From: Primula veris
Taxonomy: Eukaryota; Streptophyta; Magnoliopsida; Ericales; Primulaceae
Length of the DNA: 64,000 nucleotides
Reading direction: 5' to 3'
NCBI GenBank assembly: GCA_963682055.1
Contig: OY821746.1
Span: 15,489,992 to 15,553,991 of the forward strand
The notes below the pieces were generated by a model. It was given only the letters and a program-made list of their open reading frames with translations. It was not told the DNA's origin and ran no database searches. The translations under genes and the position numbers were made by a program. This document shows, in pieces, positions 24,935 to 38,900 of this stretch (its first letter is position 1; each line of letters opens with the position of its first letter).

Positions 24935-25275
24935 ATGCCCAAAAGTTCATACCTTAATTTGTATATTTCATACTATTATTCCAAAAGTTCATACCCTTAC
25001 TTCAAAAGTTCATATCCTAATTTGTATATTTTATACTCTTATTTCAAAAGTTCATACCCTAATTTGTATTTTTCATACACTTATTCCAAAAGTTCGTACC
25101 CTTATTTCAGAAGTTCATACCCTAATTTGTATTTTTCATACATTTATTCCAAAATTTCATACCCTTATTTCAAAAGTTCATACCCTAATTTGTTCATACA
25201 CTTATTTCAAAAGTTAATACACTAATTTGTATTTTTCATACACTTATTCCAAAAGTTCAACTCCGTACCCTTAAT
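24935..25275. repeat. Tandem array, about 42-bp unit (2 x 21)
   Basis: Repeats of AAAAGTTCATACCCTAATTT followed by GTATTTTTCATACACTTATTCC. It has a 21-bp sub-period and the same orientation as the second array at 25985-26183. Confidence 0.85.
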
Positions 25276-25329
25276 TCACGTAATTCATACATTTATTTTT
25301 TAACATTATACACTAATTAACAAATCCAA

Positions 25330-25650
25330 CTCTTACCCGTTCTCCGATCTCGAACTATCACGTCGCCATCGTGAGACTCTCATTCGACGAACGCATCTTC
25401 GTCGGCATCAATCTCGAGTTTTTGATCTCCCTGTACACACTCGCCGTCCATTCCGATAGATGTGTCCATCTCAATCTCCACGGAAAAGAGAGATCGGAAA
25501 GAGAGAGGAGGGATCGAAAAGAGAGGAGACTGATGAGATATCGAATAGAGTGAGAAGTAGTAGGAGAGAGAAGGAGGAGAGAGATTGGAGAGAAGGTGAA
25601 ACGAGGAGAAAGAGAAGAAAGATATTGGGAGGAGAAATAGAAGAAAGATA
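25330..25650 (+). other. GC-richer gene-like segment inside the long-inverted-repeat element
   Basis: The base composition differs sharply from the AT-rich surroundings, and there is a short ORF (25371-25553, starting MRLSFDERIFVGINLEF) followed by a purine-rich GAGA tract. It may be a captured piece of a gene's 5' region. No protein family was recognised. Confidence 0.3.
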
Positions 25651-25984
25651 AATCAGATTTTTTGTTTTTATTAATTATTAATTAAAGCGGCAATTAACAA
25701 AAACATACAATACCACTATTATATTACAAAAAACATACCCTAATAATTTAAATTACCAAAAACATACCTATATATACTTATTATTAATTAATCTAATCTA
25801 TCTCTCTAACTTAACATATATATCTCTCTAATCTAACATCTATCTAACCTAACATATCTATCTCTAATCACACCTATTTCTCTAACACACGATAATCGCA
25901 GCTCTTTGTAACACGTGCTAATCACTATCTCTCTCTAAAAATATTAAAAACTCACAAAATATGCATATGCTAATTATAAAACGT

Positions 25985-26183
25985 CATACCCTAATTTTAA
26001 AAGTTAATACCCTGATTTTAAAGCTTCATACCCTGATTTCAAAAACTTCATACCTTAATTTCAAAACTTCATACTCTAATTTTAAAACTTCATATCCTAA
26101 TTTCAAAACTTCATACCCTAATTTTAAAACTTCATACCCTAATTTCAAAACTTCATACCGTAATTTTAAAACTTCATACCCTA
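25985..26183. repeat. Tandem array, 21-bp unit
   Basis: About nine copies of AAAACTTCATACCCTAATTTC. It shares the core TTCATACCCTAATTT with the array at 24935-25275. Confidence 0.9.
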
Positions 26184-26894
26184 CGTATGAATTTCTATCA
26201 AATATTGTACATATGGATTCTTCTCTTTCAACTTGAAACCCACAATATTTACAATAGTCTCAAAATTCAATAAATAGAAAACAATCTCACCAATTTCATA
26301 TATTTTTCATATATTACGGGGTATCAAATAGTGTAATATTTGTGTATTACGTATGCTTATATCTGTATTTATATATATGTATATGAATATCTATATAATC
26401 TAGATGGTGTTCGGTAGTTAATGATGGGTTTTCGTGGTGGAGTAAGTGAGAGAGATAGAGTGGTATATTAAGAGAGAGAGTAAGATTAGAGAGATAAAGC
26501 AAAAAATTGATGAGAGAGAATAATGAAGACATATATAGAATAATTGGTGATAAGATAGAATGGAGGAGAGAAAGAGTGAGACGAGAGAGATAAATAAAAA
26601 AATAAACAACATTAAATTTAAATTTGTTTAGTATGTTTTTTATAATGAAAAGTTGTAAAAGTATGTTTTTTATAATTTAGTTTAAAAAAATAGTATGTTT
26701 TTGTTAATTTATCTTAATTAAATTTATGTTTTTGGATAATTTAAATTTTGAAGCTATATTAACATAAGACCAGGATATGATTATATTAATTGCTATTTTT
26801 ATTTTTACAGTATACAGTCAAGTCTATCCCTCGCTTCATATCCTGCTACCAAAGCCTACACCTTTATTATACTAAATTTTTCCTACGAGACTTG

Positions 26895-26903
26895 CTTATA
26901 AAA
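26895..26903 (+). promoter_or_regulatory. Possible TATA box of VPS35L
   Basis: CTTATAAAAA lies about 75 bp upstream of the ATG. The position fits a core promoter, but the DNA is AT-rich and chance occurrence is likely. Confidence 0.25.
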
Positions 26904-26972
26904 AAAAAACCCAAAGATATCAGAGGAGAGCAAGAGAGGATCGTCGTACGATTGGAGCCACGTCAGCACCGG

Positions 26973-29900
26973 ATGGAATTTAGGGTTCGAGATTACTCCG
27001 GAGAAGACGAAGCCCACTCTCTCCGCCGCGTCGCAACTGATACCCATCCTCTCTCTCTTTCTCCTCTTCCTTTAAATCTCCAGGTCAAAACCTTCTCCCT
27101 ATTTCTCTCTCTAAATATATATATGTATGTATATCTACTATTGAAACCTAAATGCACTTAACCTACCTACTTTTCTAAATTGGTTTATCTTCAATCACGA
27201 CACTCTTCGCTTGCTCTATTTTCTAATTGAAAAAACACTGTTTAATACCTTATACTATTGTATTTTACTATTTTGGTACCCAACTTATAGTACTTGTTAT
27301 CAAACCAGTACCAATACTTACTAACTTTTACCAATTTAGTACCAATATATAATGCTTACTTGGACATGTGTGCCTTGATGGGATATTAAACACAAAGTTT
27401 GGGTATCAATTTAGAAAAACAGGTAGGTTGGGTACTAAATTGCTAAAAGCTGATAGGTTGGGTACCAATTTAGCATTTTTTTTCCATATCTATTATAGTT
27501 CTCGTATACTATACGGTAGTTATTAAGGCGGAGGAGTGTAAGGCATATATATTTCTATGTGTGTTGTGCTCATTAGCTCATATATATATATTTGGATGAG
27601 AAATTTAAGAAAAAGTTGATTCATGTATTAAATGCCAACTGTGAATCTGTGTATTATTCTTAGGCATATGTTTGATGAAAATTTGTCTATTAAATGCCAA
27701 TCGATTTTTCAGCGTGCTTATATATCATTTACCGGATGGCAAATGGCAATATCTCGGCCTATTATTTGGCAACCTCGTGTGTGGATACTGATTAAATTAA
27801 TTGCTATTGTCAACAGTATATATGTAATTTTGCATTATTGTCATCTAAGAGAGAGGCCAAACCGATTAGGAAACTCTAGGAAATTAGCAAAAAACTAAAC
27901 CAAGCTATTTATGCAGAAGTTATAACATTGGTTAGAGCTGAGGCTGGTTTTAGGCATCCGGAAAACTTAAATTTTAGAGGACTCCGTTTTAAGAAAAAAA
28001 ATCGTAAAATAAGTTTTATTTAGTATACACTATTAAATAAGACATTATTTGAAAATATATAAGTGTGCCTAAGATGGTAGCATCATGAATAAAATTTGTT
28101 TATTGCTATCTTGTTTGTAGGTAGCTTGTGGCTCCGATCCTTGTTTGTGACGTTTTAGTATTTTTTTTTCCCTTTTAGTACTATATGAAATTAATAAAAG
28201 AGGCCTCATTTCGATAAAAGCCTGTGTCCTCCGAAACTCTGGCACCGGTCCTGGTCAGAGCACTAGTTTCAGAACTTGGATTCTTGGGGGATAGGGGTAA
28301 AGGCAAAATATCATTATGCGAAACTGTGAATTTATGTAGCAATCTTTTCGGTTTTCCCCCCTCGGGTCGATCTTAGTTTCTTACCACAGGGAGGTTGAGT
28401 GGCAATTATCAACAATTCAGATTTCAGTGTAAGCAAGAGAAATGAAACTGTATACAATGCATTTTATCTTTTCCGGTCCATTATGACTTTTTATATTGAG
28501 ACAAAGGAATGTAACATTAACACTGAAGCTGGCCTAGCTAGCATCATTCGATGGTGTGCACACAAAGCTTATACCCTATCGTTTGTGCCAACTGTCTATT
28601 TATTCACCTCGTTTACCAAACCTGAGTAACCAAAGTTTGTAAAGATTTGGTATTACCGCTATGATAGAAACTTAGAATCCCGCATGGACAGTCAGAATTA
28701 TTTTAAATATAAAACCCATAGGTACAAATTTGAATTCAAACCTAACCCCAGGAGAGTGTCTGGTAGTGATTGGTTGTCAGTGCTACTCAAAGTGCGTAAT
28801 CCATTACCCTTTTTGTTCCTCTCGGGTATAATAAAACAAGTGATGCGACATGGCTTTAAGTTGCTGGTCTCAAGCATTAGTCAGAAAAACATGTGATTTT
28901 TTTATTGGTCGCATTTATTAGTCAAAAAGAATGGATGTATTCATAATATTTGTTCAAAAACAAATGATTTGGGTGCTTTTTTCTTTACAAAGTAAGATGG
29001 TTTGGTACTCATATATTGTGGAAATATATGTCTCAAGTACTCCCAACTCTCTGAGCTATTCACTGTTTGAAAAAGAACAGCTTTACATTTTTTTTTGGTT
29101 TCACTTGCTATCCTGCTAAATTATCAACTTCATCCGCCTAATTGTTTTCGTATGGTCATTTTTTGCTGATCTAAGAATCGAGTTTGAGGATAAGGAATTT
29201 GTCAATTTCATTATCTATCAGCTACATGACTAGACTCGTTCAGGTCTCATTCTTAATACCATCCATAAAACATTCTATTATTATATATCAAAGTAGATAT
29301 GAGCCTATCATTGTGTTTGAGCAAAGATCCTGAAAGATGTCAAATCCAATATAAATTTTGTTCGTTATGTGTATTGGGAAAAAAGGCCTTTACCGATAAT
29401 CTCCCGGCACCCCTTTCCTTTGTCACATGTAGTCCGCGTTCAGACATAATTAAGAGTTCTCCTAAGTTCTGAATACTGATGGAAGATGTAACACCATAAG
29501 TTAGACACCGTGATTCATTTTCTTTATACTTTTGAAATTCTTATGCATTAAAACTATCTTTGTTTTAGAGTGATAATTTTATATTACAACACTACCACCA
29601 ATATATATATTTTAATACCCATTTCAGGCAGACCAGCTTCACCAGAAGAAAGACTTTTTTGATCCTTTGAGGGTGGTAGATAGTCATTTAACGGTTTCTG
29701 TTGAGAAGTTAGACGACGAAATTAATAGGGTTTCTTTGGATAATACTGATAGTCAATTTTCAGCCAAGGAGTGGACTTCATTCAAAAAGCTATTGATGCA
29801 AAAGTTTTCATGTCCAAAGATGGTTTCACTTTCCGCAGTAAGTCATTTGTTACGCATGTTTATCTTATTAATATACCGGGGGCTCATGAGTCATGATTTT

Positions 29901-32900
29901 ATGCTTATTCCGCCAAATCCAGATTTGTTTAAACTGGATTGTATATACTATAAATTGTCACGCCCCAGATTTTCCCAAAACCCGAGACCTGAATTTGAAA
30001 ACTAAAGAAAACACACTGGAAGAGAATACAACTTTCTAAGCACACTTCTCCGACTTATATTACACAAAAATATTATATTACATTAGTACGTTTTCTACAC
30101 AACTACTCCTAATGTACATCATTTACAAAGTATTACACCAAACTAAATAGGCTCTGAGTGTCTAGGCTACCCGCACAACCCAAAATCTAGCCCGCTCACA
30201 ACCTCGCTCAACAGCTTAACCGGTTCTGGAACTCAGTACATCTGAACCTCCACCTAAAATAATAAAATAAACAAAGACAAGAAAACGAAGGAAAAGAGTG
30301 AGTCAACTATTCTTTTTATATATACGTCAACGAACTAATAATAAATACATAATGCAATGCATATATATTTAGTTATTATATATGTGTTTTATCTTTTTAT
30401 TTCTCCTCCGCTAACCTCCTCTACTACAACTACTTACGCCAAGTGGCGTGACTCGATAAACGACTCAAATGTGTATAAAGTCGGATTCACAAATAAGGTG
30501 CCGGATCACTCCCCAGATCCACGTATGGAGTCAACTCCTCATGAAAACCATACGCCGGCTATTGCCGTATTTTCCGTGAGCACCAGGCCCACCGGAACCC
30601 CTTTTGGCACGTGAACCCTAAAAAAAATATAAAAGACTGACAACAACAACCGACTGACAACCAACTCATCTACCTCCGACCCCCCTTCAACTCCCTATTT
30701 TTTTCTACATTTTAACTGTAAACGGGTGCTTATAGACTTTAACCCACAATCACAGTAAATACTTAACAATAAGCTGCAGCAGTGCTACTATTTACTCGAA
30801 AATTCAGCTCCAGTATTGTAATAAAATAACGACAGCTTCAATCTACATAACAGTAATTAAATAGCAGGATTTATACAACAACTACTGGATATCGAAAGTT
30901 CAGCTACTAAATCATGATTTAACTAATAATACACAGACAACAACTACCACTCAAACAGCAACAACTACCACTCTCGTGGCGCTAATAACCCGCACGATCA
31001 AAATCCCACATATAGTCCAATAAGACCCAACCCGAGTCTCTTTGTGGGTCGCATATCATTTTTCAGTAAAACAAAAAGTGCACATAAAAGTCCAGCCATG
31101 AGAAATCCCATATTCTGCACCCCGTTTCCACCGTAAATATCCAGAGCTGTATTCGACACTAAATCCCCCATCGAGTTTCCCCATGCCAATACAGTCACAG
31201 CTAGTATTGATGGGTTAACACCTAGGATTACGCTGAATCCTATTATAAGTGTCACAAGCTCGTTTGCTATCATGTAAAACCAAATAATACTCATGAAAAA
31301 CCCACCGAAAACCCACAAGAGTAAGTACTTCTGAGGAGGCCGATCTGGTCTGGTGTATCGATACGAAAGAAACCAAGTAAATGAAACCCTAAAGACGTAT
31401 GTATATATATATACACAACTATACATAGATAAATGTATATATCACTATATCTTTCCTATAATCATACTTGATAATCTTGAGTTTTGACTTGATTTCTTCA
31501 TTAATCAGTGTCTATAAAGTTGTAAATTATACTAATGTGTCCTGTTGCACATGGGGCTGAAATAGCACTTAAAACCAGTGCTTAAAAACCAGGCATATGA
31601 GCCACTGATATAGCACTTAAAACCAGTGCTTAAAAACCAGGCATATGAGCCAAAAAAAAGGTTAAACACGCGTTTATACGACTAGAAAAATGTCACTAAT
31701 AACCACAAGAAATATTGTTTCTACAAACCATAATAAGTAAACACAAGCAGGAAAGCGATTCCCGCATAAAACAGGGAAGACTCCCCTTTCAGTACCGAAA
31801 CGATACCTTAATCGAAGCTCAAAAGGTCTGGACAGATACGCTACGATAGGCAGGTAATAAAAAGGGCTAAAACTCCTCGTGCTTAACCTCCAAACTCAGC
31901 TCAAACCCACGAGCGATGCAACAAAAGGACTTGTTAAATCTGCCCACGATAAAGATAAATTACAGCCTTTTAAAGGCTCAAAACAGACTTGAAAAGGGGA
32001 AAAAAAATACTGAATATATACCTCAAAATAGTCCCCTCTGCGATAGCTATGTAACGGAGAAGACGGATTGAAAAACGGATAATCGATTGAAAAGAAAACT
32101 GGGTTTAAAAAAAGTGTGTTTATATATATATATATATATATCTATCTCTATCTCTCTGTATCTTTCTCTTTATCTGTGTATATATATATCTCTGCTTCTT
32201 TTTTTTTTTTTTTATGTATAACTATTAAAAGGCTGAAGAGGTAAAGATAAAAACAAAGTGGACCCCACGTATTTTTACTAAAGATATTTTTACTAAAGAT
32301 ATTTCTCTCTATCTACATATATATATATATATATACTCAGGTTATTACATCCTCCACAAGTTATAAAATTTTCGTCCTCGAAATTTTAAATGTACCTTCA
32401 TTGCCAAACAGCTCTGGATACTTGGAGCGAATCTCACGCTCTCGTTCCCACGTTGTCTCCTCTGTCCCGTGATGCCTCCACAAGACCTTCACCAGTCGAA
32501 TAGACTTGTTACGGAGTACTTGCTCACGATGATCAATGATTCGAATCGGTCGAATCTCATAGGAAACATCTTCGTCTACTTCTACATCTGACCAATCTAG
32601 AACATGTGAGGGATCAGGTTCGTACTTTCGAAGCATAGAAACATGGAATACAGGGTGGATTCTTGAGAGTTGAGGTGGTAAAGCAAGTCGATACGCTACT
32701 TCTCCAACTGTTTCCAGAATTTCAAATGGCCCAATGTACCTTGGTGACAATTTTCCTCGCTTCCCAAACCTCATTAACCCCTTTCTAGGTGAAATTTTTA
32801 AAAATACGTGGTCGCCAACCTCAAATGACAGTGCTCTCCTCCTTCGATCCGCATAACTCTTTTGACGACTACGAGCCGTTTCAAGTCGTTGCCGAATCAG

Positions 32901-35900
32901 TTTCACCTTCTCTGTTGTGTCCTGCACCAAGTCAGGCCCCAACAGAGTAGTTTCTCCAACCTCACTCCAGCACACGGGCGACCTGCAAGGTCTTCCGTAC
33001 AAAGCCTCAAAAGGCGCCATTTGTATACTTGATTGATAGCTATTATTGTAAGAGAACTCCACTAAGGGTATGTAAGGCTCCCAATTACCACCAAAGTCGA
33101 GTAAACAAGCTCTCAACATATCTTCTAAAATCTGTATAATGCGCTCGGATTGCCCATCCGTTTGCGGATGAAAAGCTGTACTCATCGAAAGTTTCGTACC
33201 TAAGGACCTTTGTAAACTCTCCCAGAACCTCGACACGAATCTCGGGTCTCTGTCGGAGACGATCGAAACTGGCACTCCATGCAAACGTACAATCTCCTTG
33301 ATGTATTGACGACTTAGTTTTTCGATGTTGTCTGTTGTTCGCATCCCGAGGAAATGTGCAGACTTAGTTAGTCGATCAACAATGACCCATATAGCATCAA
33401 ATCCGCTTCGAGATCTAGGTAATCCCGTCACAAAATCCATTGTAATTCGCTCCCACTTCCACTCTGGTATCTCCAGCGGTTTTAACAGTCCACCTGGTCG
33501 CTGATGTTCGATTTTCACTTGCTGACATGTCAAACATCTCATCACATGGTCCGCGACATCTTTCTTCATACCAGGCCACCAGAATTGTCGTTTAAGGTCA
33601 TGATACATTTTATTTCCTCCGGGATGTACTACAAGCTTAGAATGGTGAGATTCCTGGAGTACTTCTTTCCGAACACCAAGTGGTACAAAAAGTCGACCTT
33701 GAAATCTGAGTCCACGATCTCTGGATATTACCCAATCGTCAAATCCTGGGTTACTGTGAATTCTTTTTCGGTAATCTTCTGATGCTTCATCTTCACATTG
33801 AGCTGCAATTATTTTAGTTACTAAAGTAGGTTGCACCGTCACAGTAAGTAAAGTCGCACGATCCCCGCTGTCGACAAAATCCAGCCCAAACTCATTAAGT
33901 TCACGCATCATCACCCACTCATTAGTTGCCAAACTTGCCAACAGACAGCGTGTCTTGCGACTTAGTGCATCAGCAACTACATTTGCCTTTCCAGGGTGAT
34001 ATTGAAGGTCGAAATCATACTGGTCAAGGTATTCCATCCATCTCCTCTGTCTCATGTTCAAGTCTCGCTGCGTGAAGATATATTTGAGACTCTTGTGGTC
34101 CGAAAATACTTCAAATCTCTCTCCATAAAGGTAATGCCTCCAGCACTTTAAAGCAAGTACCACTGCCGCCAATTCCAGATCGTGGGTCGGATAGTTCTTT
34201 TCATGTATCTTTAACTGTCGTGAAGTATAGGCCACCACCTTACCTAGTTGCATAAGCACGCAACCCAAACCTTCTTTGGAAGCGTCACAGTACACCATAT
34301 ACCCCAATCCTTGCTCCGGAATGATTAAAATCGGTGTCGATGTTAGTCTTTTCTTTAGCTCTTGAAACGCACTTTCGCATTTAGCATCCCATTCAAACTT
34401 GACCCCTTTACGAGTTAGCCTCGTCAAAGGCGCAGCTAACCTTGAAAAGTCTTGAACAAATCGGCGATAATAACCTGCCAGTCCTAAGAAACTCCGGATT
34501 TCGAATACGTTCTTTGGCTGTTCCCATTCAACTACCGCTTCGATTTTCGACGGATCTACAGATACCCCATCTTTTGAGACAACATGTCCCAAAAATTTCA
34601 CTTCTGGTATCCAAAACTCGCATTTTGAATACTTTGCATACAATTTGTGCCTTCGTAAAATCTGGAGCACTATCCGCAAATGCTCACAGTGAGTCTTTTC
34701 ACTAGGTGAGTAAACTAAAATATCATCTATAAATACGATAACAAATTGATCCAGGTATTCATGAAATACCCGATTCATCAAGTTCATGAAAGCTGCAGGA
34801 GCATTCGTTAAACCGAATGGCATAACAAGAAATTCATAATGGCCGTAACGAGTATGAAATGCTGTTTTCTGGACATCCTCTTCCTTCACCCGTAACTGAT
34901 GATACCCGGAACGCAAATCAATCTTCGAAAACCATTTAGAACCATTCAGTTGATCAAGTAAATCATCAATTCTTGGTAACGAATATTTATTTTTAATAGT
35001 TACCCGATTCAGCTTCCTATAATCGATGCACATTCGCATCGTACCGTCTTTCTTTGGTACAAATAGTGCAGGTGCTCCCCATGGCGACACACTCGGGCGT
35101 ATAAACTCCTTTTTTCGAAGATCATTGAGTTGCTCTTTCAACTCCTTCAGCTCGGCAGGTGCGAGTCGATAAGGTGACACAGATATCGGTGACGTTCCTG
35201 GTACAAGATCTATAGAAAATTCTACTTCACGTACCGGAGGAAGTCCACTTAAATCGTCAGGAAACACATCAGGGAATTCACAAACAATACGCGGTAACTC
35301 CACTACAGGAGTGGCCCCATCTTCTATCGATAAACTAGTTAATAAACAACTGAGACTATTTTCAATAGGCCATAAAGAGAAAAAAGACATTGTTCTATCT
35401 CCTGAAAAATAAAAAGTCTCACCCGCAGGTGTAGACAAAGTGACTCGCCTCCGATAACAATCAATAATGGCATGAAAATGGGATAACCAATCCATACCCA
35501 AGATAATATCAAACCCCAACATATCCAGCAAGATAAAATCATACTCCAAAGGATAATCATCAATAGAAACAACACATTTGCGACAAACTCGATCTAGTAC
35601 TAATAAGTCTCCTACAGGGGTCTCAACAGTAATCGATGGATCCAATTGGTCTATCTCTAATCCCAGTAGCACAACAAATTTATATGAAATAAAAGATCGA
35701 GAAGCCCCTGTGTCAAACATAGCACGAGCACCGGTAGAATTCACAAGTAAAATACCTCTCACAGTGGAGGGCTCTCCTACATCCGAACCCTGCGATAGAG
35801 CATACACGCGTGCATTGGACGACTGACTTCGTGGAGCAACACTGCGACCTCTACCCCGATAACCACCCCGTGACGGTACTATTGCCCGCGAAGACGATGC

Positions 35901-38900
35901 ATCCGTCGACGGTCTCACTACATGTAACGGTCTCGGCCCAGCTGGTGGTATATGTGCCATTGCTTGTGAAGGATTAGATACTCGAGAACTCGCAGAAGCT
36001 CCCCTGAAAGGACAGTCCTTCACTAGATGCCCCATAACCCCACATCGGTGACACTTTAAGGTTGGACATTTATAGAAATTGTGACCTGCTTGGCCACACT
36101 CATAGCAAACATTCCGAGCGACACCAGATGTTTCAACAGATGAGGTGGGCATATCCCTGACCGATGACAGTGCACTTGAAGAGGGGAATCTTCTAACAGG
36201 TGGTGCAAATCGACTAATCTCCCTCCTTTCCTGGAATTGTGGTTGTTGCCGCTGATGGTAACCGGCACCACCTCCGCTGTGATAACCGCCTCTACTGCTT
36301 GATGCTTGACCCATATTTCCGCGCATACCGGCTAATAATCTTTGTCGATCCTCCGATATCCATTCAACTCTCCGAACAGTTTTGACCAATTCTGAAAAAT
36401 TGGACAGCCTTTGAGACGCCACAAATCCCTGGAGCTTTAATTTTAACCCCTCTTCAAACTTTCGACACTTTAGATCTTCAGTCGCCACGAACTCAGTTCC
36501 GTAGCGGGACAACTTATTGAACTCGTGCAAATACTGGTCAACCGATAGATTTCCTTGAGTCAAGTCCATGAACTCTCTTCGCTTTTGATCTTTGGCCGCT
36601 TGAGGAAAATACTCGTCGAGAAACATTTTCTTGAACGCTTGCCAGGTAACCGAACCGACTTTCGAAACTTCCTCCATGTTCCGCCACCATCTCCCCGCCT
36701 CTTCTTTTAAATGAAACTTTGCGGCTTTCACTTTTAGGTCATCCTCTACCAGTTCTATAATATCAAATATCCGCTCACAGTCTATGATCCATTCCTCGGC
36801 CAACAGTGGATCACCTTCGCCTTTAAACACCTTAGGTTCCATCCGCTGAAATTGTCGAATAGCTGCTGAAGCCCTCGTTTCCTGTTGAGAATGCATATCG
36901 CCAATGACCGACCTCACCATCTGTTGCATCGCATCACGAAATTCCTGATTAATCTGACCAGATGTGTTCAAAGTAGACTGAACATTCTCTCCGGTTCCCG
37001 TTTGTCGAGGTGTAGGAAAGGTCTCATTTACAACACGAGATCCTGTTCGACTCGGAGTGCGAGCACCAGCACCACGAGTTCTGGCACGCCCGCCCTGACC
37101 CGCTTCTTGTCTCCCTCGTACATGGAGTGCGTCTTCTCGAGCAACAGTACGCCCACTTTCACCTTGCACGCTTGCGCGCCCTCCGCCACCTCGACTCCCT
37201 CTTCGCGCTTTAACCATTCGTTCTCTATAATACACAGACAAAGTTCATCGATCAAGTTAGACTAATTAATCGACGAATAATTTCCACTGGTTAGAAAAGA
37301 GACGATAAGAAAGTCCATAGAGATATAAGAATGACATTATGACATAAAAATCCTAAGGCATGCCTACTATATTTATCTCTCCCCCTATACTCATAGCCCC
37401 CTGTACACTCACAGACACCTAGATAATATAACCAGGTTCGCTCTGATACCAAGCTGTCACGCCCCAGATTTTCCCAAAACCCGAGACCTGAATTTGAAAA
37501 CTAAAGAAAACACACTGGAAGAGAATACAACTTTCTAAGCACACTTCTCCGACTTATATTACACAAAAATATTATATTACATTAGTACGTTTTCTACACA
37601 ACTACTCCTAATGTACATCATTTACAAAGTATTACACCAAACTAAATAGGCTCTGAGTGTCTAGGCTACCCGCACAACCCAAAATCTAGCCCGCTCACAA
37701 CCTCGCTCAACAGCTTAACCGGTTCTGGAACTCAGTACATCTGAACCTCCACCTAAAATAATAAAATAAACAAAGACAAGAAAACGAAGGAAAAGAGTGA
37801 GTCAACTATTCTTTTTATATATACGTCAACGAACTAATAATAAATACATAATGCAATGCATATATATTTAGTTATTATATATGTGTTTTATCTTTTTATT
37901 TCTCCTCCGCTAACCTCCTCTACTACAACTACTTACGCCAAGTGGCGTGACTCGATAAACGACTCAAATGTGTATAAAGTCGGATTCACAAATAAGGTGC
38001 CGGATCACTCCTCAGATCCACGTATGGAGTCAACTCCTCATGAAAACCATACGCCGGCTATTGCCGTATTTTCCGTGAGCACCAGGCCCACCGGAACCCC
38101 TTTTGGCACGTGAACCCTAAAAAAAATATAAAAGACTGACAACAACAACCGACTGACAACCAACTCATCTACCTCCGACCCCCCTTCAACTCCCTATTTT
38201 TTTCTACATTTTAACTGTAAACGGGTGCTTATAGACTTTAACCCACAATCACAGTAAATACTTAACAATAAGCTGCAGCAGTGCTACTATTTACTCGAAA
38301 ATTCAGCTCCAGTATTGTAATAAAATAACGACAGCTTCAATCTACATAACAGTAATTAAATAGCAGGATTTATACAACAACTACTGGATATCGAAAGTTC
38401 AGCTACTAAATCATGATTTAACTAATAATACACAGACAACAACTACCACTCAAACAGCAACAACTACCACTCTCGTGGCGCTAATAACCCGCACGATCAA
38501 AATCCCACATATAGTCCAATAAGACCCAACCCGAGTCTCTTTGTGGGTCGCATATCATTTTTCAGTAAAACAAAAAGTGCACATAAAAGTCCAGCCATGA
38601 GAAATCCCATATTCTGCACCCCGTTTCCACCGTAAATATCCAGAGCTGTATTCGACACTAAATCCCCCATCGAGTTTCCCCATGCCAATACAGTCACAGC
38701 TAGTATTGATGGGTTAACACCTAGGATTACGCTGAATCCTATTATAAGTGTCACAAGCTCGTTTGCTATCATGTAAAACCAAATAATACTCATGAAAAAC
38801 CCACCGAAAACCCACAAGAGTAAGTACTTCTGAGGAGGCCGATCTGGTCTGGTGTATCGATACGAAAGAAACCAAGTAAATGAAACCCTAAAGACGTATG

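Larger units (their letters stand above)
24859..26713. mobile_element. Long-inverted-repeat non-autonomous DNA element upstream of VPS35L
   Basis: The left end GATAAATTAACAAAA CATACTA is repeated in inverted orientation at the right end (26713 leftward), and similarity extends about 50-60 bp. The subterminal motif AATTAACAAAAACATA occurs several times at both ends and near 25690. Inside are two tandem arrays and a GC-richer segment (25330-25650). No transposase and no clear target duplication were found. A MULE-like or other long-TIR MITE is possible. It ends 259 bp before the VPS35L ATG. Confidence 0.55.

Noticed and set aside
26347..26612. Hydrophobic Leu/Ser-rich small ORFs on the minus strand
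   Set aside because: They come from a GAGAGA-rich purine tract inside the long-inverted-repeat element.
30357..30614. 85-codon plus-strand ORF in the LTR (also at 37856-38113)
   Set aside because: No recognisable family, antisense to the element; it is present twice only because the LTR is duplicated.
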